From Armatimonadota bacterium (GTDB lineage Bacteria; Armatimonadota; Armatimonadia; Armatimonadales; Capsulimonadaceae), in assembly GCA_019239955.1 (NCBI GenBank), contig JAFAZD010000320.1:1-33124 (forward strand): a stretch of 33,124 nt of DNA, read 5' to 3'. Each line of letters starts with the position of its first letter. Position 1 is the first letter of the stretch. Position numbers and translations under genes: made by a program. Below the pieces are notes generated by a model. That model did no database searches and had not been told where the DNA came from. It saw only the letters and a list, made by a program, of their open reading frames with translations. Positions 1-7,006 of the stretch are shown here, piece by piece.

Positions 1-977
1 TCGACGAAGCGCAGCAGATTCTCGAACTGCGCGTCGGTCTCGCCGGGGAAGCCGACCAGGAACGTCGTCCGCAGGGTCAGGTTCGGCAACGCCTCGAGCA
101 TCAGGGCGAACAGGCGCCGGTACTGGTCGGCGCTGCCGCCGCGCTTCATCGCCTTGAGCACCGCGTCGTCGCCGTGCTGGAGCGGCATGTCTATGTAGGG
201 GATGACCTGCGGCAGCGCGCGCATCGCGTCGAGCAGGGGCTGGCGGACCATGGTCGGGTAGCAGTAGAGCAGCCGGATCCAGGCGACGCCGGAGACGGCG
301 GCCAGCGCGCGCAGCAGTTCGGGGAGGGCCAGCCGCCCGTACAGGTCCATGCCGTAGGCCGTTGTGTCCTGGGCGACCAGGTTCAGCTCGCGCGCGCCGC
401 CCGCGGCCAGTTCCGTCGCCTCCTGCACCAGCCGCTCGATGGGCTTGGAGCGGTGCCGGCCCCGGATGCCGGGGATGGCGCAGAAGGTACAGGCGTGGTC
501 GCAGCCCTCCGAGATTTTCAGGTACGCCGTCCACGGCATCGCCGTGGCACGCAGGCGGGCCTGAGGGACGAGCGGGTACTTGTCGGCGCGGTCCCGCACC
601 AGATTGGCGCGTCCGAGGCGCGGGCCGAAGACCACATTGCCCACCTGCGGCGCGCTCTCAATTCCCAGGAAGGCGTCCACTTCGGGAATCTCGCGGGCCA
701 GTTCGCCGCCGTATCGCTGGGCCAAACAACCCGTCACGACGACTTTGGAGACCTGGCCCTTCTCCTTGCGCCGGACGGCATCCAGGATGGCGTTAATGCT
801 CTCCTCTTTGGCCGCGTTGATGAAGCCGCAGGTGTTGACGATGAGAACGTCGGCGTCCTGCCTGTCCGTCACGAACTGCACGTCGCCGTCCGCGCCGGCC
901 AGCGCGCCCAGCATCTCCTCGCCGTCCACCTGATTTTTCGCGCAGCCGAGCTGCACCAGACCCACTCTGGTCGTCAA
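1..977 (-). CDS. rimO: Ribosomal protein S12 methylthiotransferase RimO (3' end beyond window)
   Basis: Radical-SAM methylthiotransferase that adds a methylthio group to an aspartate of ribosomal protein S12. The N-terminal domain has the three conserved cysteines (C12 in LGCAKN, C50 in NTCGF, C84 in TGC). The radical-SAM cluster motif CxxxCxxC is at C159, C163 and C166 (CDHACTFCAIP). Later motifs are WIRLLYCYP, YIDMPLQH and LRTTFLVGFPGET. LQH plus LRTTF favours RimO over MiaB, which usually reads RTDIIVGFPGET. About 325 residues are visible of roughly 440 expected; the C-terminal TRAM region lies outside the window. I chose the TTG start at 977 because GGGGAAG lies 8 bases upstream and it gives the usual N-terminus (MTTRVGLVQLGC). 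A GTG at 965 is the alternative. A promoter overlapped by a palindromic operator lies just upstream, which is unusual for this housekeeping gene. Confidence 0.93.
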   Translation of the reverse strand, partial: MTTRVGLVQLGCAKNQVDGEEMLGALAGADGDVQFVTDRQDADVLIVNTCGFINAAKEESINAILDAVRRKEKGQVSKVVVTGCLAQRYGGELAREIPEVDAFLGIESAPQVGNVVFGPRLGRANLVRDRADKYPLVPQARLRATAMPWTAYLKISEGCDHACTFCAIPGIRGRHRSKPIERLVQEATELAAGGARELNLVAQDTTAYGMDLYGRLALPELLRALAAVSGVAWIRLLYCYPTMVRQPLLDAMRALPQVIPYIDMPLQHGDDAVLKAMKRGGSADQYRRLFALMLEALPNLTLRTTFLVGFPGETDAQFENLLRFV

Positions 978-1013
978 AACCGTTGCTTCCCCGCGTCCCG
1001 CACACGATGCCGC

Positions 1014-1036
1014 GTAAACCGAACGGAATAGTTTAC
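1014..1036. promoter_or_regulatory. Palindromic operator over the rimO promoter, matching the TetR/SDR operator
   Basis: GTAAAC (1014-1019), 11 bases, GTTTAC (1031-1036). It matches 20 of 23 positions of the palindrome at 18443-18465, including most of the spacer, which does not need to match for symmetry. It covers the -10 box and the predicted start site of rimO, the expected place for a repressor. The likely binder is the TetR protein encoded at 17754-18398 or a paralogue; that is inference. Confidence 0.6.
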
Positions 1037-1059
1037 CCGAATGGGGGGAGGGAAGTCAA
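1030..1059 (-). promoter_or_regulatory. Candidate sigma-70 promoter of rimO
   Basis: On the minus strand TTGACT (1054-1059) and TAAACT (1030-1035) are separated by 18 bases. Transcription would start near 1023, leaving a leader of about 45 bases before the TTG start. The -10 box lies inside the GTAAAC-N11-GTTTAC palindrome. Confidence 0.55.
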
Positions 1060-1318
1060 GGCGACGGCGCGGGCCATGTTTAGCCAAACTAACCTACGTC
1101 CGATCAGTATGCCGGTATCCTGCGACGGCTCTCAACCATCGGTCCGTACACATGCTGCCGCTCGTGGCGGTAATGCCTCAACATCATTTGGAAGGGCGCT
1201 CAGACTCAATTTCCGTCTTGAACTTCAAGATGCCACTGTGGAATTGTTTATGATGCAAAAGGCCGAACAAGATAAACAAAGGCAACAAGCTCAAGGCCGT
1301 AAACTTAGAGAGGCTTTA
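1060..1318. other. Intergenic stretch between rimO and greA, no convincing gene
   Basis: This stretch is less GC-rich than its surroundings. A plus-strand frame is open through it and ends at 1363 with a charged, helix-like tail. It has no ribosome binding site, no recognisable domain, and its stop codon lies inside the greA -35 box. I treat it as non-coding or as a decayed remnant. Confidence 0.4.
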
Positions 1319-1352
1319 GCCACTTTTGGATGCAGTGAGGGCAAAAAGTGGC
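1319..1352. repeat. 9-bp inverted repeat just upstream of the greA promoter
   Basis: GCCACTTTT (1319-1327) and AAAAGTGGC (1344-1352) are perfect inverted copies separated by 16 bases. The right arm ends 7 bases before the -35 box. It lacks a T-tract on the greA strand, so it looks more like a regulator site than a terminator. The binder is unknown. Confidence 0.45.
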
Positions 1353-1359
1353 GATGTGA

Positions 1360-1388
1360 TTGACAGGGACGACGCTCTGTGGTATGAT
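1360..1388 (+). promoter_or_regulatory. sigma-70 promoter of greA
   Basis: TTGACA (1360-1365), 17-base spacer, TATGAT (1383-1388). This is a near-consensus promoter and gives a leader of about 65-70 bases before the greA start. Confidence 0.85.
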
Positions 1389-1462
1389 TCCCTATTACCC
1401 CATACCTGAATACCCGCCCTGCGCCGGCCTGGAGGCTGCGGCGCGGTGTGGAGACGAAAGCG

Positions 1463-1945
1463 ATGCCGATACCGATGCAAGATGATGACATTGTTCTTTC
1501 TCCGGCCAAGTACGAAGAGCTGCAAGCCGAGCTAGAACGCCTCCAGACGGTGGAGCGCCGCCAGATTGCTGATCGGATCAAGGAGGCGCGCGCGATGGGT
1601 GATCTGAGTGAGAACTTCGACTACCACGACGCCAAGCGCCAGCAGGGGTTCTTGGAGGGCAGGATAGTCGGCCTCAAGCAGACCTTGGAACGGGCCAAGA
1701 TCGCCGACTACGTCTCCGGCAGCGACACCGTCACCCTGGGCTCCATCGTCAAGGTCCATGACGCCGAGTTCGATGAGGACATCGAGTACACCATCGTCGG
1801 CGTCATGGAGGCCGATCCGGCCAACGACAAGATCTCTAACACCTCCCCCGTCGGCCAGGCCCTGCTCGGCCACAAGGCCGGCGACAAGGTGCAGGTCCAG
1901 ACCCCCGCCGGACCCACCATCCTGGAGATCGTCGAGGTGCGGTGA
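1463..1945 (+). CDS. greA: Transcription elongation factor GreA
   Basis: GreA enters the RNA polymerase secondary channel and stimulates cleavage of backtracked transcripts, rescuing stalled complexes. The N-terminal coiled coil carries the acidic tip GDLSEN followed by the usual YHDAK region. The C-terminal half has the FKBP-like domain (VTLGSIVKV, YTIVGVMEADP, ISNTSPVGQALLGHKAGD), including the signature SPVGxALLGxxxGD. The protein is about 160 residues, normal for the family. I prefer ATG 1463 because GGAGA lies 9 bases upstream. The in-frame GTG at 1448 would place this ribosome site inside the gene. It is monocistronic, with its own promoter and a strong downstream hairpin. Confidence 0.97.
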   Translation: MPIPMQDDDIVLSPAKYEELQAELERLQTVERRQIADRIKEARAMGDLSENFDYHDAKRQQGFLEGRIVGLKQTLERAKIADYVSGSDTVTLGSIVKVHDAEFDEDIEYTIVGVMEADPANDKISNTSPVGQALLGHKAGDKVQVQTPAGPTILEIVEVR

Positions 1946-2010
1946 GGCATGAGATGCGGGCGGACTTTGCCGCATTCCCTTCGGACCAACGTTCCCTCAC
2001 AGAGACAGAA

Positions 2011-2045
2011 AGAGCGGCCCGGCCAACCGATGGCCGGGCCGCTCT
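2011..2045. terminator. Bidirectional terminator between greA and the SRPBCC gene
   Basis: A perfect 15-bp stem (2011-2025 with 2031-2045) and a 5-base loop lie between two convergent genes. The arms start AGAGC and end GCTCT, with short A/T runs outside. It can serve both strands. Confidence 0.85.
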
Positions 2046-2060
2046 TGCGTGAGGGGTGGT

Positions 2061-2615
2061 CTAGCTGGCGTTGCTGACGCTGGATTGATCCATCGTTACG
2101 TCCTGCGCGCCGGTCGTTTTGCCCTGCGCGGCGGCGCTGTCGCCGTGGAACAGGTAGTTGGACGACTCCGGGTCGAGTGCGCCCGGCGGCGCCTGCGCCA
2201 CCATCTGCGCGAAGTGATCCAGGTCGTGCTGCAGCTTGTTCTCGAAGAGCTTGCCGCCGCCCAGTTTCTCGACCGCGTCGCCCAGCACACCGGCCGGCGG
2301 GTTGACGTTGATTGCCACCGTCACCTGCGTCTGATTGGCCCCGGCCGACTGGAACGTCACTTTGCCGTTGTTCTCCAGGCCGCTGGTCGAGCGCCACCCG
2401 ATCTGCTGGTCGGGGACCCAGTTCTCGTTGACCGCGTCCCACTCCTGATTCCCCAGGACCTGCGCCACCCAATGGCTGGTCTGGTCATCTTTGTACGTGA
2501 CCTCCTTCACGAACGTCATGAACTTCGGGAAGTCGTTGAAGTGGCTGAACAACTGGTACACCTGATGCACCGGCGCGTTCACCGTCACGGAGGCGCTATG
2601 TGTATGCACTGCCAT
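2061..2615 (-). CDS. SRPBCC (START-like) family protein
   Basis: About 184 residues. The N-terminus (SVTVNAPVHQVYQLFSHFNDFPKFM) is the typical start of a polyketide-cyclase/COQ10-like SRPBCC fold, which forms a hydrophobic ligand pocket. The middle keeps the strand pattern of the family (WVAQVLG, IGWRSTSG, GKVTFQ, TQVTVAINV) and a C-terminal helix follows (FENKLQHDLDHFAQMV). The last 35 residues are a Ser/Ala/Gly-rich tail outside the fold. There is no signal peptide, so it is probably cytoplasmic. AGGAGATC lies upstream of the ATG. It sits with DUF2231 and DUF4142 genes on the same strand, a combination common in stress-related clusters. The ligand is unknown. Confidence 0.85.
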   Translation of the reverse strand: MAVHTHSASVTVNAPVHQVYQLFSHFNDFPKFMTFVKEVTYKDDQTSHWVAQVLGNQEWDAVNENWVPDQQIGWRSTSGLENNGKVTFQSAGANQTQVTVAINVNPPAGVLGDAVEKLGGGKLFENKLQHDLDHFAQMVAQAPPGALDPESSNYLFHGDSAAAQGKTTGAQDVTMDQSSVSNAS

Positions 2616-2701
2616 GATTTGATCTCCTGTTCTATGTGAGAGTGCTTGCCGAAATAGAATTACCCGTGCCGTGCGGATTTTATTCCTACGCCGGAGAACC
2701 T

Positions 2702-3190
2702 CTATGCCGGCTCCGATGTGGGCCGGTCCGTCAGCGAGCTGGGCGCGTTCAGGTGCGCCCCTTCATCCACGCCGACCCCCAGCCGGTCCACCAACTCGCC
2801 GCCGAGCCAGCCAGTCACCAGCGCCAGGCCCGCGCCCAGCACCGAAAGCGACACGGCTAGATTGCTCGGCCGCTCCGGCCTGGGTCGGCGCAGTAGCCAC
2901 GAGGCCCCGAAGAGCGCCATGACAACCGCGTTGCCCAGCCCGTGCCAGCGCCCGACCTCGCGCGCCCGCGTCCCCTCCGGGATGTAGCGCCAATCGTTAT
3001 AACCGAGCGGGGCCGAGACCGCACCGCCGACCAGCCCCGATCCCAGCATGGCGAACGCCGACTGCCCCGCCTTTTCGTCACCCCGCGCCGCCGCCACGTC
3101 GTACACCACCGATGTCGCCAGCAGCCCCAGCGGGAACACGATGGCGATCTGGTGCGCCGCGTGCCCGAAAATCTTCGTCTTGCTTTCCAA
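2702..3190 (-). CDS. DUF2231 family membrane protein
   Basis: About 162 residues with four hydrophobic segments. The N-terminus (FGHAAHQIAIVFPLGLLATSVVYDV) matches the conserved DUF2231 start, where histidines precede the first membrane helix. Further helices are at about residues 45-60, 85-100 and 110-130, and the last ends in VTGWLGGELV, another family hallmark. The C-terminus is a polar tail. The start is a TTG at 3190 with AGGGGG 8 bases upstream; no in-frame ATG fits the family N-terminus. The function of DUF2231 is not established; haem-related and transport roles have been suggested for relatives. Confidence 0.8.
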   Translation of the reverse strand: MESKTKIFGHAAHQIAIVFPLGLLATSVVYDVAAARGDEKAGQSAFAMLGSGLVGGAVSAPLGYNDWRYIPEGTRAREVGRWHGLGNAVVMALFGASWLLRRPRPERPSNLAVSLSVLGAGLALVTGWLGGELVDRLGVGVDEGAHLNAPSSLTDRPTSEPA

Positions 3191-3213
3191 AGTGATGCCC
3201 CCTTCAATGTGGA

Positions 3214-3239
3214 CAGGCGGGGCGCAATGGCCCCGCCTG
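3214..3239 (-). terminator. Hairpin after the DUF4142 gene
   Basis: A perfect 10-bp GC-rich stem (3214-3223 with 3230-3239) with a 6-base loop, 35 bases past the end of the DUF4142 frame and before the DUF2231 start. It has no T-tract, so termination may be partial. Confidence 0.5.
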
Positions 3240-3274
3240 CGACTCCTCGCTGTTTCCCGTCACGGGGAGGAGAA

Positions 3275-3865
3275 CTACATGCCGGAGGATGAGCTCATGC
3301 CCGACTTCGCGCCGCCCTTGCCGCCGCTCATGCCTGCCTGAATCTGGTGCAGCTCCTGCGTGTGCATCTTGATCTTCGGGAACGTCACATCCAGGAACTG
3401 CTGCAGCGGCTGGTTGGGCTTCTTCTGAAGGCCGCCCTCTTCGTGGTTGATCAGGGCCACGGTCTTGTCGTGATCCTTGACCTGCCCGGCGATGTAGGTC
3501 CGGTCGAAGGTAGCCCCGGACAGCCGTGACAACTTGGCCTACATGGCCCGGTGCGCCGGGTCTGTGTCCTTGGGGAGCCGGACGCCCTCCTGCCCGGCGA
3601 CCTGCTTCAGCGAGGCGTTGGCCTTGCTGTGGTCCGTGACGATGGTGTTCGCCACCTGCCGGACCTGCGCGTTGTGAGTCTTCTGTAGAGCCAGCTTGCC
3701 CAGCTTGACTTCCGCCATGCTGCCCTGCGCCAGTGTGGTCATAAACCGGCGGTCCATGGAACTCGCCCCCCCGCTCATCTTCGACGTCATCCCGGCCGCG
3801 CCGAACGCGCTCAGGCTCGCCAGTACGGCCAGCGCGCCCGCCGCCGCCACTGTCTTGTCAAACAT
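3275..3865 (-). pseudogene. DUF4142 family exported protein interrupted by an in-frame TAG
   Basis: Two open segments lie in the same reading frame, separated only by TAG at 3539-3541. The first encodes a signal-like N-terminus (MFDKTVAAAGALAVLASLSAFG) and the front half of a DUF4142 four-helix, ferritin-like domain (FMTTLAQGSMAEVKLGKLAL, ANTIVTDHSKAN, LPKDTDPAHRAM). The second resumes directly with AKLSRLSGATFDRTYI and VKDHDKTVALI, the usual second half. The C-terminus is Gly/Ser/Met-rich. Joined, the product is 196 codons, a normal length for the family. No frameshift is needed. AGAAGGGA lies upstream of the ATG. It may be a true nonsense mutation, a sequencing error or read-through. TAG ends other genes here (lexA, for example), so recoding is not general. 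Confidence 0.8.
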
Positions 3866-4032
3866 CCCAAAGTTCCCTTCTAATTCAACGCACCATCGGC
3901 GTTCTGTCGGAAAATACCACCATCCGCCGGCGTGTAAACACGGCAGGCATAGTAATGTTGCGGGTTAGCGATGCCCCGATTCCGGGTAGAAACGCGGTGA
4001 CGAACAAAGGTCAACGACCGAAGGAGACAAGG

Positions 4033-4512
4033 ATGAAGCCTTTTGGGACACGGGTAGGCCGCGGGACCGCCGCGCTTCTTGCACTGTGCGTGGCGCTGCC
4101 CCTCGGCATCGGCCTGGTGCGGGCGCAGGGGATCGGCCAGAGAGTGCGTCAGAAGATCGCCGGCATGAGCACGGGCAAGAAAGTCGTGATCGTCCTCGCC
4201 GGCGCCGCCCTGCTGTACTATCTGTATCGCAAACACCAGGCCGCCCAACAGGCGCAGGGCGCGGCCGCCGGGGGACGTCCGCAGTTGTACCGTTCCCGAA
4301 ACGGCGGCATCTACTATCGGGACGCCCAGCACCGTCCGGTCTGGCTGACCGTCCCCAATCGTCCGGTGCAGGTGCCCGCCGCCGACGTGCAGCGTTACGC
4401 CCCGAACTACCAGCAGTATCAGGGTCGGCCTGTGCCCCCGGCCCCGCCGGGGTATCGCGTCCAGCCGTTCAACCAGTACGACCCCAGCCTGGCCGGATCG
4501 GCGGGCCAATGA
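4033..4512 (+). CDS. Small membrane-anchored protein of unknown function
   Basis: About 159 residues. The N-terminus (MKPFGTRVGRGTAALLALCV...) is a signal peptide or first membrane helix ending near VRAQG. A second helix (KKVVIVLAGAALLYYLY) follows at about residues 50-66, and then a Gln/Ala/Pro/Tyr-rich soluble tail. The segment LYRSRNGGIYYRDAQHRPVWL resembles short tyrosine-rich repeats seen in surface proteins. ATG 4033 has AAGGAG 6 bases upstream; the frame is open further upstream but without such a site. The stop lies 25 bases before the next gene, so the two are likely co-transcribed. I do not recognise the family. Confidence 0.75.
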   Translation: MKPFGTRVGRGTAALLALCVALPLGIGLVRAQGIGQRVRQKIAGMSTGKKVVIVLAGAALLYYLYRKHQAAQQAQGAAAGGRPQLYRSRNGGIYYRDAQHRPVWLTVPNRPVQVPAADVQRYAPNYQQYQGRPVPPAPPGYRVQPFNQYDPSLAGSAGQ

Positions 4513-4537
4513 GACAGACGGTATGGAGGAGAAGAGC

Positions 4538-4813
4538 ATGGGACTCGGCAAGATTTTTGAAGACATCAAGGACGCCCTGACTGGCAACAGCAGCGACAAC
4601 GACGCCGACCAGAACACCTCTGTGGACACCAACGCGGACCCGGTCTACGACAATGAGCAGGGCATCCTGCCTGCCTCTCAGGACCCCTACGGCGACCCCA
4701 CCGACCAGGGGGGCGGCACCTATGCCGCCGACCAGCAGGCCGGGGTCCTCCCCGCCTCGCAGGATCCGTACGGCGACCCCGCTCTTGACGGAACGGACGA
4801 CCAGAACCAGTAG
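4538..4813 (+). CDS. Small acidic protein with a duplicated LPASQDPYGDP motif
   Basis: About 91 residues, rich in Asp, Asn, Gln and Gly. A short amphipathic start (MGLGKIFEDIKDALTG) is followed by a disordered acidic region. The motif G-I/V-LPASQDPYGDP occurs twice, about 30 residues apart. There is no signal peptide. GGAGGAG lies 7 bases before ATG 4538. It follows the membrane protein gene and precedes a strong terminator, so the two form a small operon. Function unknown. Confidence 0.7.
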   Translation: MGLGKIFEDIKDALTGNSSDNDADQNTSVDTNADPVYDNEQGILPASQDPYGDPTDQGGGTYAADQQAGVLPASQDPYGDPALDGTDDQNQ

Positions 4814-4851
4814 TCTGCTTCAATGTTTCTTGACGGAACGGATCAATCCAG

Positions 4852-4885
4852 GGAAAGGCGCTTCGTGAGGTCGAAGCGCCTTTCC
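4852..4885 (+). terminator. Intrinsic terminator of the 4033-4813 operon
   Basis: A perfect 14-bp stem (4852-4865 with 4872-4885), a 6-base loop, then a T-containing tail (TCGTTTG). Confidence 0.8.
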
Positions 4886-4914
4886 TCGTTTGCGCGGGCA
4901 GGGAGGGGCAGAAA

Positions 4915-5919
4915 ATGAGAGCACACGCCGTCATCGCCACCGCGCCGCGTCAGGTGGAGTTCGCCGAGGTGCGGGCACCTGAGCCGACCGCGGATGACGT
5001 GGTGGTGCGCGTGACCCATTCGTGGATCAGCAACGGGACCGAAGGCTCCTTCCTCCGCGGTGAGCGCATCGCCGGGGACACTCCGCGCGGGCCGTCGGAC
5101 CCGCTGCCCTTCCCCCACGTTCCGGGCTATCAGAAGGTCGGGGTGGCGGAGTGGGTCGGGAAGAACGTGACCGGCTTCCGCGTGGGCGACACCGTGTTTG
5201 CGAGCGTCTCCGGGGTCGAGGACATGTTCTATCCGTCCGGCGGCCACGTCTCGCCGGCCGTGACGCATCGCTCGCAGGTCTGGAAGCTCCCGCCCGGATT
5301 GGACCCCATCGCGGCGGGCGGTCTTGTTCTCACCCAGGTCGGCTATAACGTCGGGGCGAGGCCGGCGGTGAGTGCGGGGGACGCCGTGCTTGTGGTCGGC
5401 GACGGCCTCGTCGGCCACTGGGCGGCCCAGACGTTCCAGCACCGCGGGGCGCGTGTGCTGCTGGCGGGTCGGCATGACGAGCGGCTCGCCCGCTTCGAGG
5501 CGGGTCCGGGGGACGGTGTCGTCAACGCCGCGTGCGAAGACCTGCCACGGGCCGGGCGGGCCTGGGCGCCCGAAGGACTCCAGGTCGTCGCCGACACCGT
5601 CGGGTCCATCCCCGTCCTGGAGTCGCTGATGCCCCTGCTGCGCAGGGACGGCCACCTCGTCTCCGCCGGATTTTACGGGCCGAACGGGCGCATGGACATC
5701 CAGCGGATGCGCGACCGGGAGATCACGCTCCACGCGCCCGCCGGCTGGACGCGGGAGCGCATGGACACCACACTGGACCTGCTGGCGCGGGGCGTCTTCC
5801 AAACCCTGCCCCTGATCACGCACCGCCTTCCGGCGGCGCTGGCACCGGCGGCCTATGACCTGATCCTCGCGCGCCGGGAGCCGGTCCTGGGGGTCATTCT
5901 TGATTGGGGGGACATCTGA
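4915..5919 (+). CDS. MDR-family dehydrogenase without the catalytic zinc site
   Basis: About 334 residues, medium-chain dehydrogenase/reductase fold. The N-terminal GroES-like domain has the ISNGTEGSFLRGE motif where classical alcohol dehydrogenases carry a zinc cysteine, and VPGYQKVGVAE in place of PGHE. Both changes remove catalytic zinc ligands. The Rossmann motif is AVLVVGDGLVGHWAAQ at about residues 155-170. The ISxGTE/VPGY pattern is shared with BchC-like and related dehydrogenases, but nothing else here points to chlorophyll synthesis. GGGAGGGG precedes the ATG. The next gene begins 18 bases after the stop and is a second MDR protein, so they may act together as a heterodimer or in sequential steps. 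Substrate unknown. Confidence 0.8.
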   Translation: MRAHAVIATAPRQVEFAEVRAPEPTADDVVVRVTHSWISNGTEGSFLRGERIAGDTPRGPSDPLPFPHVPGYQKVGVAEWVGKNVTGFRVGDTVFASVSGVEDMFYPSGGHVSPAVTHRSQVWKLPPGLDPIAAGGLVLTQVGYNVGARPAVSAGDAVLVVGDGLVGHWAAQTFQHRGARVLLAGRHDERLARFEAGPGDGVVNAACEDLPRAGRAWAPEGLQVVADTVGSIPVLESLMPLLRRDGHLVSAGFYGPNGRMDIQRMRDREITLHAPAGWTRERMDTTLDLLARGVFQTLPLITHRLPAALAPAAYDLILARREPVLGVILDWGDI

Positions 5920-5937
5920 GTTGGAAAGGAGGGGAAC

Positions 5938-6924
5938 TTGAAGATTCTCCAGGTGGGGGAGGGACGCGCGTTCACCATCCAAGAGGTGCCGACGCCGCGT
6001 CCGGGACCCGGAGAGGTGGTGATGCGCGTGGAGGCGGTCACGACCTGCCCGCAGTGGGATCTGCACCTGCGCCACAACGAGCCGATGTTCCCGGGACACC
6101 GCTTCCGCTATCCGTACACGCCCGGCCAGCCGGGGCATGAGGCCACCGGCGAGGTCGTGGCGGTGGGTGAGGGAGTCAGTGAGGTGTGCGTCGGCGACTG
6201 CGTCAGCGCCTGGCGCGACTCGGGCCATGACGTGCCGGGCTGTTACGCGCAATACGTCCTCCGCAAGTGCGCGGACGTAATCCGCGTTCCGCCCTCGCTG
6301 CCGCCGGAGGAGACAGCGCCCGTAGAACTGGCGATGTGCGTCGGCGCGACGTTCCTGATGCTCCGGGGCATGGACGCGGTGCGGGAGCGCCGGTTCGCCG
6401 TCGCCGGCCTAGGCCCGGCGGGGCTGATCGCGGCCCAAATGGCGCGCGCCGAGGGCGCGTCCGAGGTGGTCGGTTTTGACCTGTCCGCCGACCGCGCCTC
6501 TTACGCACTCTCGCAGGGGCTGGTGGACTCCGCGTTCGACCCGCGCGCCGGCCTGGAGACGCGGCTTCCCACCCGGCCCGATGCCCCCGCGCTGGGCTGC
6601 GCCGTGGACTGTGTGGGCGCGAGAACGTCGGTGGAATTCCTGATGGACCGGACCGCCGACGTGGTGGCCTTATTTGGCGTTCAGCGGGAGGACTACACCT
6701 TCGCGCCCCGGCATTGGCGGAACCTGCGCCTGTGCGGCTATCCCGGTCATTCGCGCGCGGCCGCCGAGTACGCGGTAGGATTGATTGAGCAGGGCCAACT
6801 CCACCTCGCTCCGCTTGTCACCCACCACCTGCCCCTGGAGCGTTACGCCGAGGGCATTGACCTGCTGGAAACGCAGCAGGCGATCAAAGTCTGCTTCTGG
6901 CCGTGGCGGGGAAGCGGACGGTGA
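5938..6924 (+). CDS. MDR-family (zinc-type) alcohol dehydrogenase-like protein
   Basis: About 328 residues. The GroES-like domain has CPQWDLHL and QPGHEATGEVV at about residues 35-75, so the PGHE histidine is kept while the usual cysteine is shifted or lost. The Rossmann motif (FAVAGLGPAGLIAAQMARAEGA) lies near residue 155 and is followed by VVGFDLSADR, an NAD-type acidic pair. The C-terminal part has the usual substrate-domain return (LPLERYAEGIDLLE). The start is TTG 5938 behind a very strong AAAGGAGGGG. It forms an operon with the preceding MDR gene, though the two are clearly diverged. Substrate unknown. Confidence 0.8.
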   Translation: MKILQVGEGRAFTIQEVPTPRPGPGEVVMRVEAVTTCPQWDLHLRHNEPMFPGHRFRYPYTPGQPGHEATGEVVAVGEGVSEVCVGDCVSAWRDSGHDVPGCYAQYVLRKCADVIRVPPSLPPEETAPVELAMCVGATFLMLRGMDAVRERRFAVAGLGPAGLIAAQMARAEGASEVVGFDLSADRASYALSQGLVDSAFDPRAGLETRLPTRPDAPALGCAVDCVGARTSVEFLMDRTADVVALFGVQREDYTFAPRHWRNLRLCGYPGHSRAAAEYAVGLIEQGQLHLAPLVTHHLPLERYAEGIDLLETQQAIKVCFWPWRGSGR

Positions 6925-7006
6925 ACGGCTTGGGACGATAGGCGGCCCGCGTGTGCGAGATGGCGACGGGCGAGGATATGTTCATGAACGGCGGACGGCG
7001 GGCGAT

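Noticed and set aside
983-1363. Open plus-strand frame of about 126 codons between rimO and greA
   Set aside because: It overlaps the rimO start and promoter and ends inside the greA -35 box, with no ribosome site or domain.
1448-1462. GTG start five codons upstream for greA
   Set aside because: The ribosome site for ATG 1463 would lie inside the gene and no site serves the GTG.
4915-5919. Naming the first MDR protein BchC
   Set aside because: It shares the ISxGTE and VPGY motifs, but nothing else here relates to bacteriochlorophyll and the motifs occur in other MDR groups.
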